From positions 1 through 64,000 of the forward strand of contig JADIMI010000067.1 of the NCBI GenBank assembly GCA_017694845.1: a stretch of 64,000 nucleotides of DNA, in the 5' to 3' direction. Position numbers and translations under genes: made by a program. Origin of the DNA: Candidatus Cryptobacteroides intestinavium (GTDB lineage Bacteria > Bacteroidota > Bacteroidia > Bacteroidales > UBA932). This document shows, piece by piece, positions 51,721 to 60,148 of the stretch; the stretch's first letter is position 1, and every line of letters begins with the position of its first letter. The notes below the pieces were generated by a model. The model was not told the origin of the DNA, did not search any database, and was given only the letters and a program-made list of their open reading frames with translations.

Positions 51721-53307
51721 CTACCATTCAGGGTTCTGGGAAAGGTTCGTATTCAGGTCCCTGTCTGCCTGAGGTACAGGCCAGAGGTAATGTTTGGCAG
51801 GATCGAAAGTTCTCTGCTCGATCTGCTTGTACCCGTTGTCTGTCCCTACTGTCGCTCCAGTCTTCATTCCGTGGCACCAGCCGTTCATCACATCTTCTGC
51901 AATCCTCCATCTGACAATATCCTTGAAACGGAGTCCTTCAAGGGCAAACTCGCAGCGGCGCTCCCGCCTGATCACCTCTATCAGTTCATCCCCTGTCTCT
52001 CCCTGATAGTCAAGCGCACCGGCATCAGTGAACCCCGCCCTCTGCCTTATCGGCTTTACCGTGGCATTCCATGTTTCGGCAGTGAATTCTCCAAGCTCGG
52101 CCATGGCCTCGGCATTCATCAGAAGGATATCGGCATATCTGATAACTATAGGATTGAGACCTGAATAGAGCTCCGCCCTGTAGGTATAGTCCCAATATTT
52201 CTTGAAATAGTATCCTGTCACTGTAGCACCCGCCTGGACATCAATGGCATCCTTTGCAGGATCGAGAGCCTGTGTCCCTCCAGCAACTGTATAGTAACCG
52301 CTGACATCTGTAATGGTCGCAGCAAGTCTCGGGTCCCGGTTCAGGAACGGCCGGGTCTCGTCATAATCGGAACCAGCCTCCTCGATTGTCCGTCCATCCA
52401 GCATTATATAGCTGTCCACCAGTTCCTGCAGAGGGACAAGAAGTGCATATCCTCCGAATGATGGAGGAAGGATATAGTACTGGTCCCTGTGCTCGAATGA
52501 CACAGGCATATACTGTCTGTCAAGAATGACCTCGCAGTTACCTTCATTGGCAATCTCGAACAGACCCGGATAACTGTTGAAAAGACTGAATCCGCCTTCC
52601 GACATAATGGTTGAAGTGAGATCCTTCACCTGCTCCCAGTCGCCTTCGAACAGACATATTCTCGCCTTTACGGCCATTGCCGCCCATTTTGTGATACGGC
52701 CCTTGTCCGCCCCATCATAAGAAGCAGGGAGATATTCATTGTCAATCACTTCATCCAGATCTCCCAGCACATTGGCCAGCACTGTCGCACGAGGGGTACG
52801 CCCGATTGTCTGACTCTCGGGTATGCTGATCACATCTTCCGTATAAGGGACATCCCCGAACCTTGAATAAAGTTCAAAATAATGGAAAGCCCTTATGACC
52901 TTGACCTCGCCTATATAACGGTTCTTGAGAGCAGGGTCGAGGTCAGGCACCCTGTCAATATTGGTCAGAAGTTCGTTGCATAGACGTATGCCTGAATAAC
53001 GGCTGTCCCAGACGGCCTCGACATAGTCATCGGAAGTGGAATATGATCCGTTGCCGATTGAATTCGGATTGCCCACCTGAAGTCCGATATATGCATTGTC
53101 GCTGTAGGAATCGGCATACAGCAGCTCCTGCATGCTTATTATTGTGTTATAGCAGGAATTCACTGCATCCAGAGCAGCTTCCGGATCCTCGTCCCAGAAT
53201 GTAAGGTCCGTCTCCCTGTCGTACGGAGGAGTATCAAGGCTGATGCATGACACGGCTCCCGGCAATATTGCAAGCGACAGCAAAAAAGTCTTTATGATCG
53301 TTTTCAT
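51721..53307 (-). CDS. susD: SusD/RagB-type glycan-binding lipoprotein (PUL2)
   Basis: 528 residues with lipobox (LPGAVSC, Cys21). SusD landmarks: LDTPPYDRETDLTFW, IGEVKVIRAFHYFELYSRFGDVPY, the mid-protein RWKAMAVKARICLFEGDW type (KWAAMAVKARI), VIRYADILLMNAEAMAELG, IRQRAGF and VIRRERRCEFALEG, ending NLSQNPEW. It is the surface lid that captures mannan oligosaccharides for the SusC encoded 12 bp upstream in the operon. Confidence 0.95.
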   Translation of the reverse strand: MKTIIKTFLLSLAILPGAVSCISLDTPPYDRETDLTFWDEDPEAALDAVNSCYNTIISMQELLYADSYSDNAYIGLQVGNPNSIGNGSYSTSDDYVEAVWDSRYSGIRLCNELLTNIDRVPDLDPALKNRYIGEVKVIRAFHYFELYSRFGDVPYTEDVISIPESQTIGRTPRATVLANVLGDLDEVIDNEYLPASYDGADKGRITKWAAMAVKARICLFEGDWEQVKDLTSTIMSEGGFSLFNSYPGLFEIANEGNCEVILDRQYMPVSFEHRDQYYILPPSFGGYALLVPLQELVDSYIMLDGRTIEEAGSDYDETRPFLNRDPRLAATITDVSGYYTVAGGTQALDPAKDAIDVQAGATVTGYYFKKYWDYTYRAELYSGLNPIVIRYADILLMNAEAMAELGEFTAETWNATVKPIRQRAGFTDAGALDYQGETGDELIEVIRRERRCEFALEGLRFKDIVRWRIAEDVMNGWCHGMKTGATVGTDNGYKQIEQRTFDPAKHYLWPVPQADRDLNTNLSQNPEW

Positions 53308-53319
53308 TATTTCTCCGCT

Positions 53320-56300
53320 TTAGAATTTAACATTGAGTCCCAGAGAGAACACCCTTGCCACAGGATATGCACGTCCTGAACCGTCTCCGGTGTACTCAGG
53401 ATCCCATCCGCCCGGCATTGCGCTGAATGTAAGTGCATTCTGCATACTTGCATATATCCTCAGGTTCTGTATCTTCACTTTTTCCATCCATTTCGAAGGG
53501 AATGTATAGCCCACCTGCACGTTCTTGAGGCGCAGATATTTGGCATCCCTGATCCAGAATTCCGATCCGAGCATTGTGTTGGCCGATTCTGACCCTCTTG
53601 TCAGACGCGGGTAGGAAGCATCCGGATTGGAAGGAGTCCAGCGGTCAACGTGGAAATCGAGTACAGGTCCTTCGTTGTTGTTGTGGAAAGCCTCGACAGC
53701 CTCTCCTCTCATCCATTTGCTCCTTCTGCCTACTCCCTGCCACATCATCGAGAAGTCAAATCCTTTCACCTCGAAACCGTAGGTAAGGCTGAACAGATAT
53801 CTCGGGAAATCATTGCCGAGCACGAAACGGTCATCGGCATTGATCCTTCCATCTCCGGTCTTGTCCACGAACCTGATATCTCCAGGCTTGACAGTGATGC
53901 CGTCCGGGACAGGTCCCGCTGCACATTCCTCCTCATTCTGGAAGAATCCATCCGTCCTGTATGCATAGTATGAATTCATCGGATAGCCTTCTGCAAGAAT
54001 AGTAGTGACGTCAGTACCGTTGATCTGCTGAGTCCCCTTGATATCCACCACCTTGTTCCAGCTGTCGGAGACATTGCCTGCAATATGATGGTTCACCGGA
54101 CCTGTCTTGAAGAGATATGAGACAGAGAGTTCCCATCCTGAAGTGTCAACGACGCCTGCATTCTGTGTAGGGGCGCCGTTACCGAAGATACCCGGCACAG
54201 GAAGCCCGAAAAGAATGTCTGATGTCCTGTTGTAGAACCAGTCGAACGTAAGATTGAGATTGTTCCTGAGCAGTCCGAGATCGACTCCGACATCAGCCAT
54301 TGCCGTCTTCTCCCATTTGATGTCAGGATTGGCGGACGCGAATGACACCGTATTGGCCAGCTGGTTGTTGAAGCTGGTCCCCTGGGTCACCGTCACTGTC
54401 TGCATATAGCTGTATGCCCCGATCCTGTTGTTCCCCACAAGCCCGTATGAGGCCCTGAGCTTGAGCGATGGGATGTAGTCCCTGATCCTGTCCCAGAACT
54501 TCTCGCTGGATATACGCCAGCCGGCAGATACGGAAGGGAACAGACCTGAACGGTTGCCTTTGGCGAAATACGATGAATAGTCGTTCCTTATATTGACCTC
54601 AAGAAGATATTTCTCATCATAATTGTAGGTAAGCCTTGCGAACCCGGAATACATGGACCAGTCGCTCGCCCCTGCCCCGTTGAACACATCATCTCCAGAC
54701 AGGGAGCCCACCATGATATCGTATTTATTGTTGATATTGTCCCTTCTGGTCCAGAAGCTCTTTTCTGAAAATCCTTCATACGCATATCCGAGCATCACCC
54801 CGAAGGTATGCCTGTCAATGGTCCTGTCATACGTGGCCATCGCATTGGCATTGGTATAGAGAGAGCGGTAGCTCTCTTCCTGCATCTGGTCGAGCACATC
54901 CGCAGATGAACCTTCGAGAGCGTTGCGGTGAGTATGCTTGCCGTTGTTCCATGTGCGTGCCCCTATGCTCCCTATGAGCTTGAACCCGTCGAAGAGCTCC
55001 CATTCTGCAGAAAGGGTCCCGGCCAGTTCATCGTTGACAGACTGGGTGTATCCGCCCTGTTCGATACGCTGGAGGCCGTTGGCGTTGCTTCCTGAAGGAT
55101 ATGTATATGTCCCGTCAGGATTCTTTATGTCATAGATAGGAGGCATACGGTTGGCCTGCTCCACAATCCAGTATGTGTCATAAGCGTGATCGGTGATCGT
55201 GTTGCGGGCGAACTGCGAAGTAAGATTGATCGTCAGCCTGTCGGTCACCTTGTGGCTGAGGTTCATACGCGCATTGAAACGCTTGTATCCATAGTCCTTG
55301 GAGCCTTTGAACATACTGTCCTGGTCGAGATATCCGATAGAAGCCATATATGAGAGCTTGTCTGTGCCGCCGGTCATGGACACGCTGTGGCTGTGCTGCG
55401 GTGACCAGTCATCATAAAGGGAGCGCACCCAGTTCACATTTGGCCCGTTGTTCCTGAAACCGGCGATCTCCTCGGGAGTGAACTTGGCAGGACGCCCTGA
55501 ATTCACTTCCGCTTCATTATACAGCTCGGCATATATCCACGAATCCACAAGCTTCGGAAGAGAAGTAGGCATCTGGAAACCGTAGTTGAAATCGTACGAC
55601 ACCTCCATTTTCCCTTCCTGGCCCTTCTTCGTAGTCACGAGGATGACACCGTTTGATGCTCGTGATCCGTAGATAGCAGTCGAAGATGCATCCTTCAGGA
55701 CGGAAATCTGGTCTATATCGGAAGGATTCAGGTTGGCAAGAGAGCCTTCCAGTCCATCGATGATCACCAGAGGGTCATTGTTGTTCAAGGTGTTGAGACC
55801 GCGTATATTCATTGAAGGCGAACTTCCCGGAGTGGAGGTACCCTGCTGGATGACAAGACCCGGCACCGATCCCTGGAGAGCTTCCACCGCATTCGCTATC
55901 GGACGGTTCTCCATCACTTCCGTATCCACCGAAGCCACTGCTCCGGTAAGGTTGATCTTCTTCTGCGTACCGTAACCTACGACAACCACATCATCGAGAG
56001 CGAGGGACTCGGGAGCCAGTTCCACTTCTATATAGCCTCTTCCGTTCACAGACACCTCCGCATCAGTATAACCGATCGACGATACCGTGAGTACGGCATC
56101 AGGTCGTACATTGAGGACGAAATTACCGTCCATATCAGTAGCAGTACCTGTCGTAGTTCCTTTGACAAGTACTCCTGCGCCTATCACAGGTTCACCCTGT
56201 GATGTCACTTTACCTTTCACCTCGATCTGTCCCTGCTGGGCAGAAAGGTCAGGAGAAGCAATGGCGCAAAGCATCATTATGCTGGCCATAGACATCAGCA

Positions 56301-56364
56301 GTCTACGCCAAAATCCGAAGGGCCTGCCGCCGGACTTTGAGATTAATTGAGTTGCTTGTTCCAT
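53320..56364 (-). CDS. susC: SusC/RagA-type TonB-dependent outer-membrane transporter (PUL2)
   Basis: 1014 residues from MEQATQLISKSGGRPFGFW; start codons at 56424 and 56394 are less likely. Signal peptide ends near SAQQG (about 46). Then a carboxypeptidase-D-like domain (about 48-130; GEPVIGAGVLVKGTTTGT), TonB box/plug (DDVVVVGYGTQKKINLTGAV; ISVLKDASSTAIYGSRASNG) and the barrel ending VFSLGLNVKF. With its SusD it would import alpha-manno-oligosaccharides. It shares the plug motifs but not the barrel sequence with the PUL1 SusC. Confidence 0.95.
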   Translation of the reverse strand: MEQATQLISKSGGRPFGFWRRLLMSMASIMMLCAIASPDLSAQQGQIEVKGKVTSQGEPVIGAGVLVKGTTTGTATDMDGNFVLNVRPDAVLTVSSIGYTDAEVSVNGRGYIEVELAPESLALDDVVVVGYGTQKKINLTGAVASVDTEVMENRPIANAVEALQGSVPGLVIQQGTSTPGSSPSMNIRGLNTLNNNDPLVIIDGLEGSLANLNPSDIDQISVLKDASSTAIYGSRASNGVILVTTKKGQEGKMEVSYDFNYGFQMPTSLPKLVDSWIYAELYNEAEVNSGRPAKFTPEEIAGFRNNGPNVNWVRSLYDDWSPQHSHSVSMTGGTDKLSYMASIGYLDQDSMFKGSKDYGYKRFNARMNLSHKVTDRLTINLTSQFARNTITDHAYDTYWIVEQANRMPPIYDIKNPDGTYTYPSGSNANGLQRIEQGGYTQSVNDELAGTLSAEWELFDGFKLIGSIGARTWNNGKHTHRNALEGSSADVLDQMQEESYRSLYTNANAMATYDRTIDRHTFGVMLGYAYEGFSEKSFWTRRDNINNKYDIMVGSLSGDDVFNGAGASDWSMYSGFARLTYNYDEKYLLEVNIRNDYSSYFAKGNRSGLFPSVSAGWRISSEKFWDRIRDYIPSLKLRASYGLVGNNRIGAYSYMQTVTVTQGTSFNNQLANTVSFASANPDIKWEKTAMADVGVDLGLLRNNLNLTFDWFYNRTSDILFGLPVPGIFGNGAPTQNAGVVDTSGWELSVSYLFKTGPVNHHIAGNVSDSWNKVVDIKGTQQINGTDVTTILAEGYPMNSYYAYRTDGFFQNEEECAAGPVPDGITVKPGDIRFVDKTGDGRINADDRFVLGNDFPRYLFSLTYGFEVKGFDFSMMWQGVGRRSKWMRGEAVEAFHNNNEGPVLDFHVDRWTPSNPDASYPRLTRGSESANTMLGSEFWIRDAKYLRLKNVQVGYTFPSKWMEKVKIQNLRIYASMQNALTFSAMPGGWDPEYTGDGSGRAYPVARVFSLGLNVKF

Positions 56365-56374
56365 AATATGTCGA

Positions 56375-57490
56375 TTAAAAACGATTATGCGCATTATCAT
56401 CCAGCCGGGACAGGGCAAATGCATATGCTCCGGCAGCTATCGCCCTGTTCGCCCCTATCGAAGAAAGGGCGATACCGGTCTTCTTGTCTTTCAGATACGG
56501 GACTTGTCTATCGGAGAACGGCACCGTAACCTCGGGAGAGTCATCTGTCAGGAATGCATCGTATTCAGCCGGGTCGGTCAGGTCGAACACTTCCTGCTGG
56601 AGACAAGGGAAAAGCGACCCCGAGAATGTCCCCAGACTGCGCCGCATCTCCTCAAGAATTCCCGGCAGTATATATTTCGCTGCACCCGAGACCCCTCCGC
56701 CTATAACCACAAGGCCATCCACAATATCCATAGCACTGGAAATGGCGTTGCCGGCAGTGCGGCCGAACTGTCTGAATGTCTCCACCGCCGCCTGTCTGTT
56801 CCCGGACCGCGTCCCGTCCGCTATGTCATATATATCCTTAGGAGAAAGTCCGGAGGAAGACTCCCCGCTCAGCTCCGTATAGATTCTCTTCACCGCCCTG
56901 ATGCTGACTCCCTCCTCCGCTATCTTGTCAGGATAGAAAGCATTCTGCATACACCACACATCTCCTCCGCAGCCATTGTCCCCTGTCAGAAGCCGGCCAT
57001 CGATGACAACCCCTGCACCGAAACCAGTTCCGAGAGTGATTCCTATAAGATTCCTGTACCTGCGGCTGCTGCCACGTTCCTGAAGTTTTCTGTTGATCTC
57101 AGGCAGGAAACCGCATAAAGCCTCGCCGTAGGTATAGAGATTACCATCATTGTTGATAAATACCGGTATTCCGAAGTTGTCTTCAAGATATGGCCCGAGA
57201 GCGACCCCGCCGGAAAAGGCAGGGAAATTGGGCAGACGCCCGATCACTCCTCTTTCATAGTCAGCCGGGCCGGGAAAGGCAAAACTGATTGCCACAGGCT
57301 CGCTGTCAAGAGCAGACTTGACTTTACGGAAGCCATCAGATACTGTCTCAAGGCATTCAGCGAGATTATCCGTCACCGCCCTGGCATTGACCGGCTCCAC
57401 GATCTCTTTTCCCGAGCGCATTGCAGAGAACACGAAATTGGTGCCTCCTGCATCCAGAGTCAGAACGACTCTGTCATCATTGTCATACAT
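56375..57490 (-). CDS. ROK-family sugar kinase (PUL2)
   Basis: 371 residues. Two ASKHA-type lobes: the phosphate loop LDAGGTNFVFS (D13), AISFAFPGPADYERG, FINNDGNLYTYGEAL (with the catalytic Asp) and VVIGGGVSGAAKYI. The zinc motif C-x-C-G-x-x-G-C of many ROK proteins is not seen; GDNGCGGDVWCMQN stands there instead. There is no HTH, so it is a kinase and not a NagC-type repressor. Next to mannose-6-phosphate isomerase it probably phosphorylates mannose (or glucose/fructose). The genes are 10 bp apart from susC and 53 bp from the isomerase. Confidence 0.85.
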   Translation of the reverse strand: MYDNDDRVVLTLDAGGTNFVFSAMRSGKEIVEPVNARAVTDNLAECLETVSDGFRKVKSALDSEPVAISFAFPGPADYERGVIGRLPNFPAFSGGVALGPYLEDNFGIPVFINNDGNLYTYGEALCGFLPEINRKLQERGSSRRYRNLIGITLGTGFGAGVVIDGRLLTGDNGCGGDVWCMQNAFYPDKIAEEGVSIRAVKRIYTELSGESSSGLSPKDIYDIADGTRSGNRQAAVETFRQFGRTAGNAISSAMDIVDGLVVIGGGVSGAAKYILPGILEEMRRSLGTFSGSLFPCLQQEVFDLTDPAEYDAFLTDDSPEVTVPFSDRQVPYLKDKKTGIALSSIGANRAIAAGAYAFALSRLDDNAHNRF

Positions 57491-57543
57491 ATTTCAGTGT
57501 CGATTATAATGTGGTGTTGACCTGTTCCGGAAAACTCTGACTG

Positions 57544-59280
57544 TCAGAACCGGACATAAGCCTTGATTGTCATACATTCCCTGCCTTCAGACCTGCCGTA
57601 AGGGGCGATCGTATACTCGCCCACGGATGCCGGGATGATGAATGTCTCAGCATAGTGGACTACAAACGGCTTGAATGCTCCTGACGGGCTCTCCACTACA
57701 GCCTCCTCTCCATCGACAAGGTTAAAGACATTCACACTGCCTTCAGTACTGTGATGCACGGGGACAGAAAAAGTATGACGGCGGGTCTCAATGAACTCAT
57801 TAGGGTGGAGACCTGTACGCTCCTCTCTCCAGCCCTCACCTGATGCGACCTCCGAGAAATGGTTGTGAAGGTTCTTCTCGACATACTCCGTATTCCTCCC
57901 CCAGTCTATCACGCGGCTTCCCCTCTCGACATTTATCGGTCTCGGCTTGCCATCAAGCCCAAGCCGCTGCCAGTCCCAGAGCTTGAAGGTAAACAGGTTA
58001 GGAGTCGAACTGATCTCAAGGACCATGCTCTCGGCACCCGAACAGTGAACCGTACCTCCAGGAATCAGGAAATGATCGTGCTTCTTCGCCGGGATATTGT
58101 TGACATATTTTTCCGCATCGAATACAAGTTCACCTGCCTGTGCCTTTCTCAGATCTCCTATCATAGCCTCCGGATCGATTCCTTCCTTGAGACCGAGATA
58201 GACATGCGCCCCTTCTCCGGCATCGAGAAGATAGTAGCTCTCATCCTGTGTATATGCCATCCCGAAATTCTCCCTTATGAACTGAGTCGTAGGATGCACC
58301 TGAAGACTGAGATTCCCTCCGCCCATGGTATCAAGGAAATCAAACCTGATCGGGAAATCCTTGCCGAACCGCGCCTCGACAGGCTCACCGAGCAGTTCGC
58401 GGCTTTTCAGAAGGACAAGATCCACGGAAGGCAGTTCAAAACGCACCCCGTCAATCTCAAAATAAAGGCTGTTCTCCTCGGGGACACAGTCGAAGCACCA
58501 TCCGAAATTGGGCTTCGAACGGTCAAGGTCACAGACCTCCTTCATCCACTGGCCTCCCCACGGAGCCGGGTCAAAGAACGGCACGACCCTGAACGGAGTC
58601 TTCACCGTCTCCTCTATTCCTTTCATAAATGTGGCTCCATCTGTCATCTTAGGCTGGCCGGCAATATGAGTATCGATCCAGAAAGACACTCTGCGGAAAA
58701 GCGAATCCTTGTGCATATCACAGATCCTCCAGTCATTGAAATAGCCTCTCTTGTACTGGAGAGATGGAGCTTCGTTATGATTGTCGACCCCCAGCGCCTT
58801 CACCTCGTGACGGCGGAAACGCTGCTGGATCTCCCATCTTGCCATATCTATATAGACGACCATCGCCTTGTCCGACACCGCAAGGGAAGCACCCGTCCCG
58901 ACAACGACAGACATCCCTTCATTGCCGGATATCCTCCGCCTGCACGCCGCCAGCTTCACATCATCGAAATAATCATTCAGTCTCAAAGCCGTGACATATC
59001 CGAACAGGACATCATCCGTCATATAGACCTCCGTCATTCTCCTGATCTCGGATTCCGGTTTCATCAGCGTCCTTGTATCTATCACCTCCGTGCCCAGCCC
59101 CACAGTGAACGCCTTTATAACCTCATCTTCATAGACCCCTGTGTAAAGCTCAACCGCAAGCTCTTTGATATGGGCATCCTCCAGGCTTCGACGGATGGTT
59201 CTGATGATATCCATCCATCCCTGAACCATCATTCCGGATATTCTGGTAGCCGGATACTTATCATAATTTGACCGTCTCAT
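57544..59280 (-). CDS. Class I mannose-6-phosphate isomerase-like protein with long N-terminal domain
   Basis: 578 residues from MRRSNYDKYPATRISG; upstream ATGs (59304, 59346) fall on or before the predicted transcription start. The C-terminal half is a type I phosphomannose isomerase cupin: GGGNLSLQVHPTTQ (metal His), DESYYLLDAGEGAHVYLG, HDHFLIPGGTVHCSGAES and KLWDWQRLGLDG. The first about 230 residues resemble a uridine-kinase/PRK-like P-loop fold, but the loop reads VVVGTGASLA without a Walker A lysine, so that part may be a dead kinase. It would convert mannose-6-phosphate to fructose-6-phosphate and is the first gene of PUL2. Confidence 0.8.
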   Translation of the reverse strand: MRRSNYDKYPATRISGMMVQGWMDIIRTIRRSLEDAHIKELAVELYTGVYEDEVIKAFTVGLGTEVIDTRTLMKPESEIRRMTEVYMTDDVLFGYVTALRLNDYFDDVKLAACRRRISGNEGMSVVVGTGASLAVSDKAMVVYIDMARWEIQQRFRRHEVKALGVDNHNEAPSLQYKRGYFNDWRICDMHKDSLFRRVSFWIDTHIAGQPKMTDGATFMKGIEETVKTPFRVVPFFDPAPWGGQWMKEVCDLDRSKPNFGWCFDCVPEENSLYFEIDGVRFELPSVDLVLLKSRELLGEPVEARFGKDFPIRFDFLDTMGGGNLSLQVHPTTQFIRENFGMAYTQDESYYLLDAGEGAHVYLGLKEGIDPEAMIGDLRKAQAGELVFDAEKYVNNIPAKKHDHFLIPGGTVHCSGAESMVLEISSTPNLFTFKLWDWQRLGLDGKPRPINVERGSRVIDWGRNTEYVEKNLHNHFSEVASGEGWREERTGLHPNEFIETRRHTFSVPVHHSTEGSVNVFNLVDGEEAVVESPSGAFKPFVVHYAETFIIPASVGEYTIAPYGRSEGRECMTIKAYVRF

Positions 59281-59297
59281 ATAGTTATTAGTTTGTT

Positions 59298-59314
59298 CAT
59301 ACATATTATGTATG
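59298..59314. promoter_or_regulatory. 17-bp perfect palindrome, candidate GntR operator
   Basis: CATACATATTATGTATG: eight-bp arms around one central T, with no mismatch. It lies just after the -7 box of the minus-strand operon, covering its transcription start, and about 80 bp before the divergent regulator gene. GntR/HutC-type regulators bind GT/AC palindromes like this. Confidence 0.6.
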
Positions 59315-59316
59315 TG

Positions 59317-59346
59317 CAAATATGAAAACTTTATTTTAATTTCCAA
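59317..59346 (-). promoter_or_regulatory. Promoter of the PUL2 operon
   Basis: On the minus strand TTG (59346-59344), 19 bp, CATATTTG (59324-59317): one base from the TAnnTTTG consensus. Start of transcription would be near 59310, inside the palindrome, which fits repression. Confidence 0.6.
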
Positions 59347-59367
59347 AAGAAAAAATGAATTTTTTAT

Positions 59368-59375
59368 TAAATTTG
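59368..59375 (+). promoter_or_regulatory. Candidate -7 box of the GntR gene
   Basis: TAAATTTG, 21 bp before the ATG at 59397; no TTG 19 bp upstream. It supports the ATG at 59397 over the one at 59355. Confidence 0.45.
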
Positions 59376-59396
59376 CATAAATGCTTTATTACTGAT

Positions 59397-60128
59397 ATGA
59401 ATATAGACCACTCCAGCAAAAAGCCCCTGCATCTGCAGGCCGAGGAAATCCTCAGGCAGCTGATTGAATCCGAAGAATACAAGAACGGGAAATACCTTCC
59501 GAACGAGGTCGAATTGTCTGAACAATTAAATATATCTAGGAACACATTGCGTCAGGCAATCAACAAACTTGTCTTTGAAGGGCTGCTCACCCGCAAGAAA
59601 GGAGTAGGGACTAAGGTCAACAAGAAAGGGGTCGTGGGCGGAGTGCAGAACTGGCTGAGTTTCTCCCAGGAAATGAAAATGCTCGGCATCGAGATACGCA
59701 ATTTCGAGCTTCACCTGAGTTTCAAGCTGCCGACAGATGAGATAGCGAATTTTTTCAAGATCAACAGGGAGACAGCAAGATGCCTGGTAATGGAAAGAGT
59801 GAGAGGACGAAAAGAATACCCTTTCGTATATTTCATATCATATTTCAACCCTGCAATCGGAATGACAGGGGATGAGAATTTCAACAGACCGCTGTATGAA
59901 ATGCTCGAGAACCAGTACGGGATCACTGTAAAGACCAGTAAAGAAGAAATCTCCGCCAGACTGGCAGGAGATTTCATCGCAGAGAAACTCGAGATCGCTG
60001 CAAACGATCCGATTCTTATAAGAAAACGGTTCGTATATGATGTAAACGACAACCCTGTGGAATACAATATCGGATATTACAAGGCGGACAGCTTCACGTA
60101 CACCAACGACGCCACAAGGAATATCTGA
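59397..60128 (+). CDS. GntR-family regulator with UTRA domain, likely controller of PUL2
   Basis: 243 residues. An N-terminal winged helix (about 8-75; KPLHLQAEEILRQLIESEE, LPNEVELSEQLNISRNTLRQAINKLVFEGLL) is the HutC-subfamily DNA-binding domain, and the rest (about 90-238; MERVRGRKEYPFVYFISYF; NDPILIRKRFVYDVNDNPVEYNIGYY) is a UTRA effector domain, which in relatives binds sugar phosphates. It is divergent from the mannan operon with the palindrome between, so it probably represses it until a mannose- or glucose-phosphate appears. It ends 20 bp from the convergent GH123-like gene. Confidence 0.9.
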   Translation: MNIDHSSKKPLHLQAEEILRQLIESEEYKNGKYLPNEVELSEQLNISRNTLRQAINKLVFEGLLTRKKGVGTKVNKKGVVGGVQNWLSFSQEMKMLGIEIRNFELHLSFKLPTDEIANFFKINRETARCLVMERVRGRKEYPFVYFISYFNPAIGMTGDENFNRPLYEMLENQYGITVKTSKEEISARLAGDFIAEKLEIAANDPILIRKRFVYDVNDNPVEYNIGYYKADSFTYTNDATRNI

Positions 60129-60148
60129 ATATCCGGCGGGCAATGCCG

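Noticed and set aside
57859..59271. Plus-strand open frame of 470 codons
   Set aside because: Antisense to the mannose-6-phosphate isomerase gene, rich in His/Arg/Pro, as usual for shadow frames in GC-rich genes.
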